DNA of 64,000 nt from Nitrogeniibacter sp050293885 (GTDB lineage Bacteria > Pseudomonadota > Gammaproteobacteria > Burkholderiales > Rhodocyclaceae). The position numbers were made by a program, and so were the translations under genes. Of this stretch, positions 8,783-16,023 are shown piece by piece. The DNA lies in NCBI GenBank assembly GCA_050293885.1, contig JBNKNO010000002.1:62001-126000 (forward strand). Direction: 5' to 3'. Position 1 is the stretch's first letter; every line of letters starts with the position of its first letter. The notes beneath the pieces were generated by a model. It saw only the letters and a list, made by a program, of their open reading frames with translations, searched no databases and was not told the origin of the DNA.

Positions 8783-10144
8783 ATGCATGTATTGGTAATC
8801 GACGACGAACGGGCCGTGCGCGACATTCTGCGCGACGCCTGCCAACGCGCCGGCTATTCGGTAGACGACGCACGCAATTGCAGCGAAGCGGCCAGCAAGC
8901 TGGTGCGCGGCGACGTGGACATCGCGCTGTGTGACATCAAGATGCCCGATGGCAATGGCGTGGATCTGGTGCGCTCGATCCGCGAATCGCGCATCGAGAC
9001 CAGCTTCATCATGGTCACCGCCTTCGCCTCCACCGAAAGCGCGGTCGAAGCGCTGCGCGCCGGTGCCAGCGACTATGTGACCAAGCCCGTCAATTCGGAC
9101 GAACTGATCCACCGCATCTCCCAGGTCGCCGCCATGCGCGGGCTGCGCGAGCAGAACCAGGTACTGCGCCAGATCACCCGCCCCCAGCACAAGACCTTTC
9201 AGTTCTCGTCCGCCCCCATGCGCGCACTCGACCGGCTGGCCAACAAGGTGGCGCCGACCGAAAGCACGGTACTCATCACCGGCGAGTCCGGCACCGGCAA
9301 AGGGGTGTTGGCACGCGGCATCCACGAGCAGAGCGCTCGCGCGGACGCCCTGTTTCTACCGGTCAATTGCAGTGCCATTCCCGAGAATCTTCTCGAAAGT
9401 GAGTTCTTCGGCCACACCAAGGGCGCGTTCACCGGCGCCGACAAGGCGCGCAAGGGGCTATTCCTGCAGGCCGATCGCGGCACGCTTTTTCTCGACGAGG
9501 TCGGCGAGCTGCCGATGCACATGCAGACCAAGCTGCTGCATGCCATCGAAGACAAGGAAATCCGCGCCATCGGCTCGGAACAGGCACGCCGGGTGGACTG
9601 CCGCATCATCGCCGCCACCAACCGGGATCTGGGGCAGATGGTCGCCGACGGCAGCTTCCGCGAAGACCTCTACTTCCGGCTCTCGATGTTCCACATCCTC
9701 ATCCCGCCACTGCGCGAGCGCAATGGCGACCTGCGCCCGCTCATCGACTTTCTGGTCACCCGCGAGACCGAACGCAGCGGGCAGCACCCCGCGCTTTGCA
9801 TCGATGGCGACGCCGAACGCCTGCTGACCCAGTACGACTGGCCCGGCAACGTGCGTCAGCTCGAAAACGTCATCAACCGGGCCTGCATTCTGGCCGAGGA
9901 CGGCTGCATCACCAGCGCCGACCTGCCGCCGGAGATCACCCACCACCACGTGCTGCCGACGAACGCTGGCACAGCCATTGCTAATCAAGGGTATCTGCGG
10001 GATCAGCTGCGCGAGATCGAAGTGTCGCTGATTCGCCGGATGCTGGACGAGACCGGCGGCGACCGGCGGCTTGCCGCGCAGCGACTGGGCATTGGGTTAT
10101 CCAGCCTGTATCGCAAGCTGGAAGAAACCGCCGATACGCCGTAA
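8783..10144 (+). CDS. NtrC-family sigma-54-dependent response regulator
   Basis: A 453-residue regulator. The receiver domain (residues 1-120) has the acidic pair near the N terminus, Asp51 in CDIKMPDG as phosphorylation site, and the KP pair. The AAA+ domain has Walker A GESGTGKG and the sigma-54 contact loop GAFTGA, so it can act with RpoN. The C terminus holds a Fis-type helix-turn-helix (AAQRLGIGLSSLYRKLEE). It follows its cognate kinase closely. Targets are not known; the kinase promoter itself and the following Sel1-cytochrome-propeller genes are the best candidates. Confidence 0.93.
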   Translation: MHVLVIDDERAVRDILRDACQRAGYSVDDARNCSEAASKLVRGDVDIALCDIKMPDGNGVDLVRSIRESRIETSFIMVTAFASTESAVEALRAGASDYVTKPVNSDELIHRISQVAAMRGLREQNQVLRQITRPQHKTFQFSSAPMRALDRLANKVAPTESTVLITGESGTGKGVLARGIHEQSARADALFLPVNCSAIPENLLESEFFGHTKGAFTGADKARKGLFLQADRGTLFLDEVGELPMHMQTKLLHAIEDKEIRAIGSEQARRVDCRIIAATNRDLGQMVADGSFREDLYFRLSMFHILIPPLRERNGDLRPLIDFLVTRETERSGQHPALCIDGDAERLLTQYDWPGNVRQLENVINRACILAEDGCITSADLPPEITHHHVLPTNAGTAIANQGYLRDQLREIEVSLIRRMLDETGGDRRLAAQRLGIGLSSLYRKLEETADTP

Positions 10145-10194
10145 CCGCGCCGCCAGGCGCCCATCACCACAGGACATTGGGCCGCAGACCGACC

Positions 10195-10848
10195 ATGCAC
10201 TTTCCCGAATTCGAGAAACCTTCTCCCCGACGCCGGAACCTCTGGCTTGCCATCGCGCTGTGGGCCGTCGTGGGCACGGCCCATGGCGACGTTGCCGAGG
10301 ATTTCGCCGTGGGCACCGAACGCTATCGAGACGGCGACATGATGGGCGCCATGGTGCCGCTCAAACGCGCCGCCGATGCCGGCCACGCCGGTGCGCAAGC
10401 CTTGTATGGCGACATTCTGGACAAGGCGGACATGGATGAAGAAGGCATCGCCTACCTGCGCCGCGCCGCCGAGCAGGGCAATGCCGACGGTCAATACGGC
10501 CTGGCGGTGATGCTGCTGGCCGGCGAAGGCGCGCCGCGCGATCCCGCGCAAGCGGCCCGGCTGCTGCGCCTCGCGGCCGCCCAGCAGCACGTGCTCGCCA
10601 TCAACGCGCTGGCTCAGGCCTATCTGCAAGGCGATGCCAAGCTCGGCGCCGATGCCACCGACTCGGACGAAGCACGCCAGATGCTGACGCAGGCGGCCGA
10701 CCACGGCTACCTGCCGGCCATCGACGCACTTGCAGAGGCCTACGTCTCGGGCCGCTTCGGCCTACCGCCGGACACCGCCCGCGCCGCCGCGCTGCGCGAG
10801 AAAGCGACGGCCGTGCGCGCCCGACGCGGCAACGGCGACTCATCGTGA
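10195..10848 (+). CDS. Secreted Sel1-repeat protein
   Basis: A 217-residue protein with an N-terminal hydrophobic segment (about residues 15-31) and Sel1 repeats (for example ADGQYGLAVMLLAGEGAPRD and AINALAQAYLQGDAKLGAD). It resembles the gene at 6504-7088 in architecture. The stop overlaps the GTG start of the following cytochrome (GTGA at 10845-10848), so the two are translated together. This suggests a scaffold role in the periplasm for the electron-transfer proteins. The ATG at 10195 was preferred over an in-frame TTG six codons upstream. Confidence 0.8.
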   Translation: MHFPEFEKPSPRRRNLWLAIALWAVVGTAHGDVAEDFAVGTERYRDGDMMGAMVPLKRAADAGHAGAQALYGDILDKADMDEEGIAYLRRAAEQGNADGQYGLAVMLLAGEGAPRDPAQAARLLRLAAAQQHVLAINALAQAYLQGDAKLGADATDSDEARQMLTQAADHGYLPAIDALAEAYVSGRFGLPPDTARAAALREKATAVRARRGNGDSS

Positions 10849-11144
10849 AAACCCTGGCCGTCCTGCTGTGCTGTGCGCTGCTGGCCCCGCCATTGATGGC
10901 CGCCGACGCCGCCAATGGGCAGCGTCTGTATGCGATGCACTGCGTCGGCTGCCATGGCGCCACCGGTGAAGGGGTCATGTCCAATGCCCCCAAATTCAAT
11001 CGCGGCGACGGCCTCATGCGCGCCGACCCCGACCTGCTGAGCGGAATCAAGACCGGTCGGGGCGCCATGCCCGGCTACTTCGGCATTCTGCGCGACCGCG
11101 AAATTCTCGACGTGATTTCCTATCTTCGGACCCTGCAACGATGA
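10845..11144 (+). CDS. Small monohaem cytochrome c (class I-like)
   Basis: A 99-residue secreted cytochrome. The signal peptide ends near residue 19-20 (PPLMAADA), the haem motif is CVGCH near residues 34-38 and the methionine ligand is probably in GAMPGYFG near residue 77. The overall layout matches short cytochrome c domains that shuttle electrons in the periplasm. It starts with GTG overlapping the upstream stop, and its own stop overlaps the next ATG (ATGA at 11141-11144). This tight coupling binds it to the Sel1 and propeller proteins. Confidence 0.9.
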   Translation: MKTLAVLLCCALLAPPLMAADAANGQRLYAMHCVGCHGATGEGVMSNAPKFNRGDGLMRADPDLLSGIKTGRGAMPGYFGILRDREILDVISYLRTLQR

Positions 11145-12223
11145 CCCGACCCCTTCTTGCCATCGCGACACTCTGGCTCGCCGCCCTGCTGGCCACGGCG
11201 CCGGCACAGGCCCAGACTCAACCGGACACGAAAAGCACCAAGGCCAAGGTGCTGGAGACCTTCAAGGTGGGCGAGAACGTGTATGTGCGCGCACTGCACA
11301 TCGACCCGACCGGCAAGCGCCTGTGGGTCGGCACCTCGGCGGGGGTGCATGAAATCGACCTGGCCAGCAAGGCGGCGGTGAACACCTTCACCCGCAACGA
11401 TGGCCTCGCCAACGAGTACGTGTTCGCGGTGGGCACCGACACCGCCGGCTACACCTGGTTCGGCACCAACGCCGGCGGCGCCTCGCGCTACAAGGACGGC
11501 AAGTGGACCACCTACTTCCCCATGCACGGGCTGGCCGACTACTGGATCTACGCCTTCGCCAACGACAAGCAGGACAACCTGTGGATCGGCACCTGGGCCG
11601 GGGTCAATCACTTCGACGTCAAAACCGGCAAGTTCACCACCTACGTGAAGGAACTGATCAACGAGTGGGTGTATGGCATCGACGTCGATCAGCAAGGCCG
11701 CGTGTGGTTCGGCACCGAGGGCGGGGTGACGATGTACGACGGCCAACGCTGGACCTCGTGGACGCATGAAGACGGTCTGGGCGGTGAAAACGTCGCGCAG
11801 CTACCGGCCAGCGCGAATACCGGGCTGGGCACGCGCTCGCGGCACGACCTGTCCACGCTGACCGCCGGTCGCCCGACCTACAACCCGAATTACACCTTCG
11901 CCATGCTCGTCGACCCCGCCGGCCATGTTTGGGCCGGCACCTGGGGCGGCGGCGCGGCACGCTTCGACGGCAAGACGTGGACCAACTACACCACCCGCGA
12001 CGGGCTCATCGGCAACATCGTGTTCGCCATTGCGCGGGATCGGGACAACGCGCTGTGGTTCGGCACCGACAAGGGCGTCTCGCGCTTCGACGGCAAGACC
12101 TGGACCAACTACACCCATCACGACGGCCTGCTCGACAGCCATGTGTATGCCATCGCCACCGAGGCCAATGGCGACGTGTGGGTGGGTACACGCGGCGGCG
12201 TGGCCCGAATCGGACGTAACTAG
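11141..12223 (+). CDS. Periplasmic beta-propeller protein (two-component regulator propeller type)
   Basis: A 360-residue protein with a cleavable signal peptide (about residues 1-25) and a series of propeller blades of the Reg_prop type, each around a phrase like LWIGTWAGVNHFD, VWFGTEGGVTMYDG or LWFGTDKGVSRFDGK. Such propellers usually form the sensor part of hybrid kinases, but here the domain stands alone. It shares the phrase YNPNY...AGTWGGG with the next propeller gene, so the two are paralogues. Its TAG stop is formed by the first three bases of the repeat at 12221. A role as a periplasmic binding partner of the cytochromes is an inference. Confidence 0.85.
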   Translation: MTRPLLAIATLWLAALLATAPAQAQTQPDTKSTKAKVLETFKVGENVYVRALHIDPTGKRLWVGTSAGVHEIDLASKAAVNTFTRNDGLANEYVFAVGTDTAGYTWFGTNAGGASRYKDGKWTTYFPMHGLADYWIYAFANDKQDNLWIGTWAGVNHFDVKTGKFTTYVKELINEWVYGIDVDQQGRVWFGTEGGVTMYDGQRWTSWTHEDGLGGENVAQLPASANTGLGTRSRHDLSTLTAGRPTYNPNYTFAMLVDPAGHVWAGTWGGGAARFDGKTWTNYTTRDGLIGNIVFAIARDRDNALWFGTDKGVSRFDGKTWTNYTHHDGLLDSHVYAIATEANGDVWVGTRGGVARIGRN

Positions 12224-12492
12224 GGCGTGTTCACAGCAGGGAAGTGGATCGCGTGATGATCATGAATGCTCGAAACAAGGCGCGCGAGGCGGACAAGGGT
12301 GGCCCCCGTGGCAACGAGTGCAACGCCGTGGCGGGCGTTTGTGATCATCACCCGTTGGGCGCAGCGCTGTTTGCGCCCATGGCCGTGTTGCGCCCTCCTT
12401 GCCTGGGGGCCACCCAGGCTGCGTCGGCGCGCCTTGCCCTGAACACAAACAGCGCTGCGCGCGACCGCTTACTTACCATGAACACGCCCTAG
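12221..12492. repeat. Palindromic dispersed repeat, copy 1
   Basis: The element begins TAGGGCGTGTTCACAG and ends AACACGCCCTAG. Its left part (AGTGGATCGCGTGATGATCATG) is the reverse complement of the right end of copy 3, and its right part (GCGACCGCTTACTTACCATG) resembles the left end of copy 3 inverted. An inner block with CCTGGGGGCCACCCAGG is shared with copy 3. At 272 bases it looks like two half-units head to head. No transposase is encoded. The first three bases are the stop codon of the upstream propeller gene, and the last bases lead into the AGGGAG ribosome site of the next gene. Confidence 0.8.
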
Positions 12493-12504
12493 GGAGTCTT
12501 TCGC

Positions 12505-13743
12505 ATGAACCATACCGTCCTCGGCGCCTCGCTGGTCGCCGTCACCGCAGCCCTTGTCGGCGCCTACAGCCTCGGCAAGCAAGACGCGACACCCGCCGCC
12601 CCGGCCGCACAGGCGCCGGTCCCGGCCGTCGCGGCGACGATGCCGCCCAAGGCACCCCCGCCGAGCGCCGCAGCGCACGAAGCCCCACGGGCCGGCAAGG
12701 TCGGCGCCAACCTCGGCGACAAGTTCACCCACTTTCGCGTCGGTAACAAGAACGTCAAGGCGCTGCATGCCGACCCCGACGTGATGTGGGTCGCCACCTC
12801 CGGCGGCGTGGTGCGTTACGACACGCGCAGCGACGAATTCAAACTCTACGACGTCAAAAGCGGGCTGCTCTCCAACGGCGTGTTCTACGTCGGTCGCATC
12901 CAGGGCAAGCTCACCGCGGGCACCTACGGCGGCGGCATGTCGGTGCTCGACGAGGCCACCGACCAGTGGAAGACCTACAACATTCCCGAAGGGCTCGGCG
13001 ACGCGTTCGTCTACGACGTGCTCGAGACGCGCAACGGCGACGTGTGGATCGCCACCTGGTCCGGCGTCAACCACATTCGCGGCGGCAAGCTGGACGACCG
13101 TAGCGCCTGGGAGCTGCATACCGTGGCGAGTACCGACGGCGGGCTGCCCAACGACTGGGTCTATGGACTGGCCGAGGGCAAGAACGGCGAGATCTGGCTC
13201 GCTACCGAAGGTGGCATGGCCCGCTTCGAGAACGGCCAGTGGGAAAACTGGAACCACGCACGCGGCATCGGCGCCCCCTACGAGAAGGTGAAGAAGGCCA
13301 TCGCCTACAACAGCGATCCGTCCAAGGCTTCCGTCCACCACGCCCAGCAGAAGAAGGACATGGGGCTGGACGACGTGGATCAGGCCTACAACCCGAACTA
13401 CATCGTGTCGCTCGAAGTCGATGCCGACGGCAGCGTGTGGGCCGGCACCTGGGGGGGCGGGCTGGCGCATTACGTCGATGGCCAATGGACCAACCTCACC
13501 ACCTTCGAGGGGCTGCCGGGCAACCATGTGTTCATGCTCCACCGCGACCGCCAGAATCGCCTGTGGATCGGCACCAACAATGGTCTGGCGCTCAAGCAAG
13601 GCGACCACTTCAGTGTGCTCAAAACCGAAGATGGCCTGTTCAACAACGCCGTCTTCTCGATGGCCACCGACGAAGACGGCAGCCTGTGGGTGGGCAGTTT
13701 CGGCGGCGTGGCCCATCTGCGCACCAACACGGCGGTGAACTGA
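12505..13743 (+). CDS. Membrane-anchored beta-propeller protein (Reg_prop type)
   Basis: A 412-residue protein with an N-terminal hydrophobic segment (about residues 4-20), an Ala/Pro-rich linker (about 27-60) and then Reg_prop blades such as LWIGTNNGLALKQGD and LWVGSFGGVAHL. It is a paralogue of the preceding propeller protein. The linker implies that the propeller is held away from the membrane. The ribosome site AGGGAG at 12491-12496 lies at the edge of the repeat. The stop overlaps the Crp/Fnr start (TGATG at 13741-13745). Its function is unknown; a sensory or cytochrome-docking role is possible. Confidence 0.83.
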   Translation: MNHTVLGASLVAVTAALVGAYSLGKQDATPAAPAAQAPVPAVAATMPPKAPPPSAAAHEAPRAGKVGANLGDKFTHFRVGNKNVKALHADPDVMWVATSGGVVRYDTRSDEFKLYDVKSGLLSNGVFYVGRIQGKLTAGTYGGGMSVLDEATDQWKTYNIPEGLGDAFVYDVLETRNGDVWIATWSGVNHIRGGKLDDRSAWELHTVASTDGGLPNDWVYGLAEGKNGEIWLATEGGMARFENGQWENWNHARGIGAPYEKVKKAIAYNSDPSKASVHHAQQKKDMGLDDVDQAYNPNYIVSLEVDADGSVWAGTWGGGLAHYVDGQWTNLTTFEGLPGNHVFMLHRDRQNRLWIGTNNGLALKQGDHFSVLKTEDGLFNNAVFSMATDEDGSLWVGSFGGVAHLRTNTAVN

Positions 13744-14477
13744 TGATGGACACCGCCCTTTCCCCCGCTGGCCCCATGCGCCGTACCCAGCTGAACCGCA
13801 ACGCCCGCATGAACACGGCCTTGGGCACGCACCCCTTGTTCGCACCGTGCGAGCCGGATGTCAGGCACGTCCTGCTCGATCAGGCGCGACTGAAGCAGTT
13901 CAAGCGCGGCGACATGGTGTTCCACCGTGGCCATGCCGCCCAACACGTGTATTGCATCCTCCAGGGGAGCGTTCAAGTGATGGCGCTCGACGCCGACGGG
14001 CGCGAACGGGTGATCGAACTGTTTGGCGCCGACGATGTGTTCGGCGAGATCCACCTGCTACTCGACGCGCGCCATCGCCACTGGGCGCAAGCGAACATCC
14101 ACACCCATCTGCTGCAGATTCCGCGCGCGGCGTTTCTCGAAGCGCTGAACCGCGACCCGGATCTGGCCTACCGCACCATGCTGGAAGTATCACGCCGCGC
14201 GGAAAAGCTCATCGACCGCATCTGCACCACCGCCACCCCACGGGGGATCTCGCGCGTCGTCACCTATCTGGCCAACCTGGCCGAAGACGCGCGCGAAAGC
14301 CAGACCGTCGCGCTCCCCGCAGCCAAGCGCACCATCGCCTCGCTACTCAATCTCACGCACGAGAGTTTCTCGCGCCTGCTGCGCCAGCTGTCGGAGCGCG
14401 GCTTGATCCATGTGCAAGGACGCAGCGTGCATATTCCCGACATGCAACGACTGCTGGCCGCCGACGCGATGCGCTAG
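13743..14477 (+). CDS. Crp/Fnr-family transcriptional regulator
   Basis: A 244-residue regulator with a cyclic-nucleotide-binding-type beta barrel (about residues 30-140), a dimer helix and a winged helix-turn-helix. The recognition helix reads HESFSRLLRQL; the E-x-x-S-R pattern is the one FNR uses to read TTGAT half-sites. It lacks the N-terminal cysteine cluster of oxygen-sensing FNR, so it may sense another signal, as Dnr or Crp-like proteins do. The start is coupled to the propeller gene. A start at 13809 is also possible. The TAG stop is the first codon of repeat copy 2. Confidence 0.88.
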   Translation: MMDTALSPAGPMRRTQLNRNARMNTALGTHPLFAPCEPDVRHVLLDQARLKQFKRGDMVFHRGHAAQHVYCILQGSVQVMALDADGRERVIELFGADDVFGEIHLLLDARHRHWAQANIHTHLLQIPRAAFLEALNRDPDLAYRTMLEVSRRAEKLIDRICTTATPRGISRVVTYLANLAEDARESQTVALPAAKRTIASLLNLTHESFSRLLRQLSERGLIHVQGRSVHIPDMQRLLAADAMR

Positions 14478-14586
14478 GGCGTGTTCACAGTAGGAAAGTG
14501 GATCGCGTTGTGGCCATGAAGGCGCGCCACAAGGCGTACGCTCATGGCCACAAAGCGATCCATCGGATGAATGTCCACAGACCCTA
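14475..14586. repeat. Palindromic dispersed repeat, copy 2, between convergent genes
   Basis: This 112-base copy begins TAGGGCGTGTTCACAG, and its other strand begins TAGGGTCTGTGGACATTC. The arms pair over GTGGATCGCGTTGTGGCCATGA against ATGGATCGCTTTGTGGCCATGA, so the whole element can fold as one imperfect hairpin. The left TAG ends the Crp/Fnr gene and the right CTA, read on the minus strand as TAG, ends the trihaem cytochrome gene. It may act as a bidirectional terminator or messenger stabiliser. Confidence 0.75.
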
Positions 14587-15198
14587 ATCCGTCTGCGGCA
14601 CGCTGTGACAGCGGTCGCAATTGCGGTGCGTGACGAAGGCGACGCGGTCGTGGCACATGCCGCAATAGCGGCCGCGGAAGATGTCTTCCATGCGAATGGT
14701 GAGCTTGGCGCCTCCCGCCGGAAACGGCGCCGGATGGCAGTTGCTGCAATCGAGCCATTCGGTGTGCGTTCGATGCGGGAAACGCACCCAGGGCATGGCG
14801 CGGGTGCCGCGCATGATCACATCGAGGTCCAGCACTGTCGTAGTCGCGTCACCCTGTACGGACGCACGCGGATGTATCCAGCCCTGCCGCAAGGCGGTGA
14901 CCCAGTCGACACGACCATCCCGATCCATCGGCAGCCCTTGCAGGGCTGAGGCGGGACGCTGCAATGTGGAAAAATCCGGGTTGCGGGCGTCGAGAAACCC
15001 CCCGTCGTCGTCGGGCACGCGATCTGGCCGCGGCATGAATGCTGTGGATTTCGCGGCGGTGGATTTCGCGGCGGCGGGTGCCGGGTCGGGCGACGGTTCG
15101 ACCGCGCGCAGAAATGCGCCGGCGGGCGTCGCGAAGACCCCTCCCAGCATCAGTGCAAGCAGTACCCGAACGAAACGACAAGAAAAGAAGGCGCGCAT
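14584..15198 (-). CDS. Trihaem cytochrome c (class III / c7-like)
   Basis: A 204-residue secreted protein with a signal peptide (about residues 1-28), an unstructured Ala/Pro/Ser region, and a C-terminal domain with three haem motifs, CSNCH, CGMCH and CDRCH. The phrase FPHRTHTEWLDCSNCHP resembles class III/c7 cytochromes, where the first histidine is an axial ligand. It would carry electrons at low potential in the periplasm. It lies 45 bases after the small secreted protein gene, which is preceded by a cyclic-di-GMP-type riboswitch, so both are probably under that control. A hairpin abuts its start codon. Confidence 0.88.
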   Translation of the reverse strand: MRAFFSCRFVRVLLALMLGGVFATPAGAFLRAVEPSPDPAPAAAKSTAAKSTAFMPRPDRVPDDDGGFLDARNPDFSTLQRPASALQGLPMDRDGRVDWVTALRQGWIHPRASVQGDATTTVLDLDVIMRGTRAMPWVRFPHRTHTEWLDCSNCHPAPFPAGGAKLTIRMEDIFRGRYCGMCHDRVAFVTHRNCDRCHSVPQTD

Positions 15199-15199
15199 A

Positions 15200-15223
15200 C
15201 CCCCGACAGAAGCAAATCGGGGG
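15200..15223 (-). promoter_or_regulatory. Hairpin directly upstream of the trihaem cytochrome start
   Basis: On the minus strand CCCCCGA and TCGGGGG are separated by ten bases, and the second arm ends one base before the ATG at 15198. The structure could hide the start region and limit translation relative to the upstream gene. Confidence 0.4.
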
Positions 15224-15243
15224 CCAGTCGCAAGCGCGTTTCC

Positions 15244-15588
15244 TCAGTCGTTGAGCGCGGCATCGGTTCGATCCACCAACTCGACCGGATCCAGCCGCGC
15301 CAGCGTGATCGGATCGCTGGCGAATTCGACCCGGCAGTTGGCGACCCCGCCGCACATCACCGCACGCGTCAGTTGCTGCACCCGCGCCCGGTCGAAGGCC
15401 TCGGCATACAAGGGCACCAGAATGACCGCCCCGGTGTCCGCCTCGACGCAGCGAACATTCAGCCCGCCTTCGTACTGGCACGCAAAGACCGACGCGTCCG
15501 CCAGCGCGGAAGCACTTGCCGAACACAGCACAAGCGGCATCAGGACGTTCAGTGCGAATCGTTTGGGTTTTGCTGACAGCAGTCGCAT
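15244..15588 (-). CDS. Small secreted protein of unknown function
   Basis: A 114-residue protein with a signal peptide (basic start, hydrophobic core about residues 13-27) and a mature part with four cysteines (FAC, RC, MCGG, NC) that could form two disulphides. No haem motif and no known domain are recognised. The start at 15588 has a GGAGGCGAG ribosome site. The leader carries a GEMM-I riboswitch, and the trihaem cytochrome follows 45 bases downstream, so the gene probably belongs to a cyclic-di-GMP-controlled pair. Confidence 0.72.
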   Translation of the reverse strand: MRLLSAKPKRFALNVLMPLVLCSASASALADASVFACQYEGGLNVRCVEADTGAVILVPLYAEAFDRARVQQLTRAVMCGGVANCRVEFASDPITLARLDPVELVDRTDAALND

Positions 15589-15695
15589 GGCCTCGCCTCC
15601 ATGAATCGAAGGCGGGAGGCGGTGACCGGTCGGGGGACATGCGGACCACACAATGCGCACACGAGCCGTGACGCAATATCCACGGTCGACGTGAC

Positions 15696-15786
15696 GCTCC
15701 GGCGGTCCCGCTGCCATGGAGCCGAAGCTCTTTCAGGCCGGTAACTTTGCGCCCCCGCCTTTCGGTCGGGTTTGCCTTTGTCGGAT
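15696..15786 (-). ncRNA. GEMM-I (cyclic-di-GMP class I) riboswitch
   Basis: Read on the minus strand, the leader has in order GGCAAACC (15769-15776), a GAAA-capped hairpin, GCGCAAAG (15745-15752), CCGGCCT (15735-15741), a second stem with a CTTCGG loop, and GCGGGACCGCC (15701-15711). These are the conserved blocks of the class I cyclic-di-GMP aptamer, in the right order and spacing. The base before GGC at the position that separates cyclic-di-GMP from cGAMP aptamers appears to be G, which favours cyclic-di-GMP. It lies about 110 bases before the small secreted protein start. No U-rich terminator is seen, so the output mechanism is open. Confidence 0.85.
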
Positions 15787-15919
15787 CAAGCGGTGAGCGC
15801 TTTCGCCTCACCTGACAAAATTAACGTCACCCCATGCGACGACTTGAATGCGATCGCGAAAAAACAAGACAGCGCACCACACCGACCGGCGTAATGCGCT
15901 GTTTTTGTAGGGTATTTTG

Positions 15920-15995
15920 TGGTGGAGCCGAGGAGGATCGAACTCCCGACCTCTGCATTGCGAACGCAGCGCTCTCCCAGCTGAGCTACGGCCCC
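15920..15995 (-). tRNA. tRNA-Ala (anticodon CGC)
   Basis: On the minus strand a complete cloverleaf starts GGGGCCG and ends CGGCTCC-A-CCA, with all seven acceptor pairs present. The D-arm has AGCTCAGCTGGGAGAGC, the anticodon stem-loop is CTGCG-TTCGCAA-TGCAG with anticodon CGC, and the T-arm has GTTCGATCC. CCA is encoded. It reads the alanine codon GCG, which is common in this high-GC sequence. Confidence 0.95.
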
Positions 15996-16023
15996 ACGAG
16001 CGGCGGATTATAGCGCCAGCGAA

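Noticed and set aside
13743..14477. Oxygen-sensing FNR
   Set aside because: The recognition helix is FNR-like but the N-terminal cysteine cluster for a [4Fe-4S] centre is missing.
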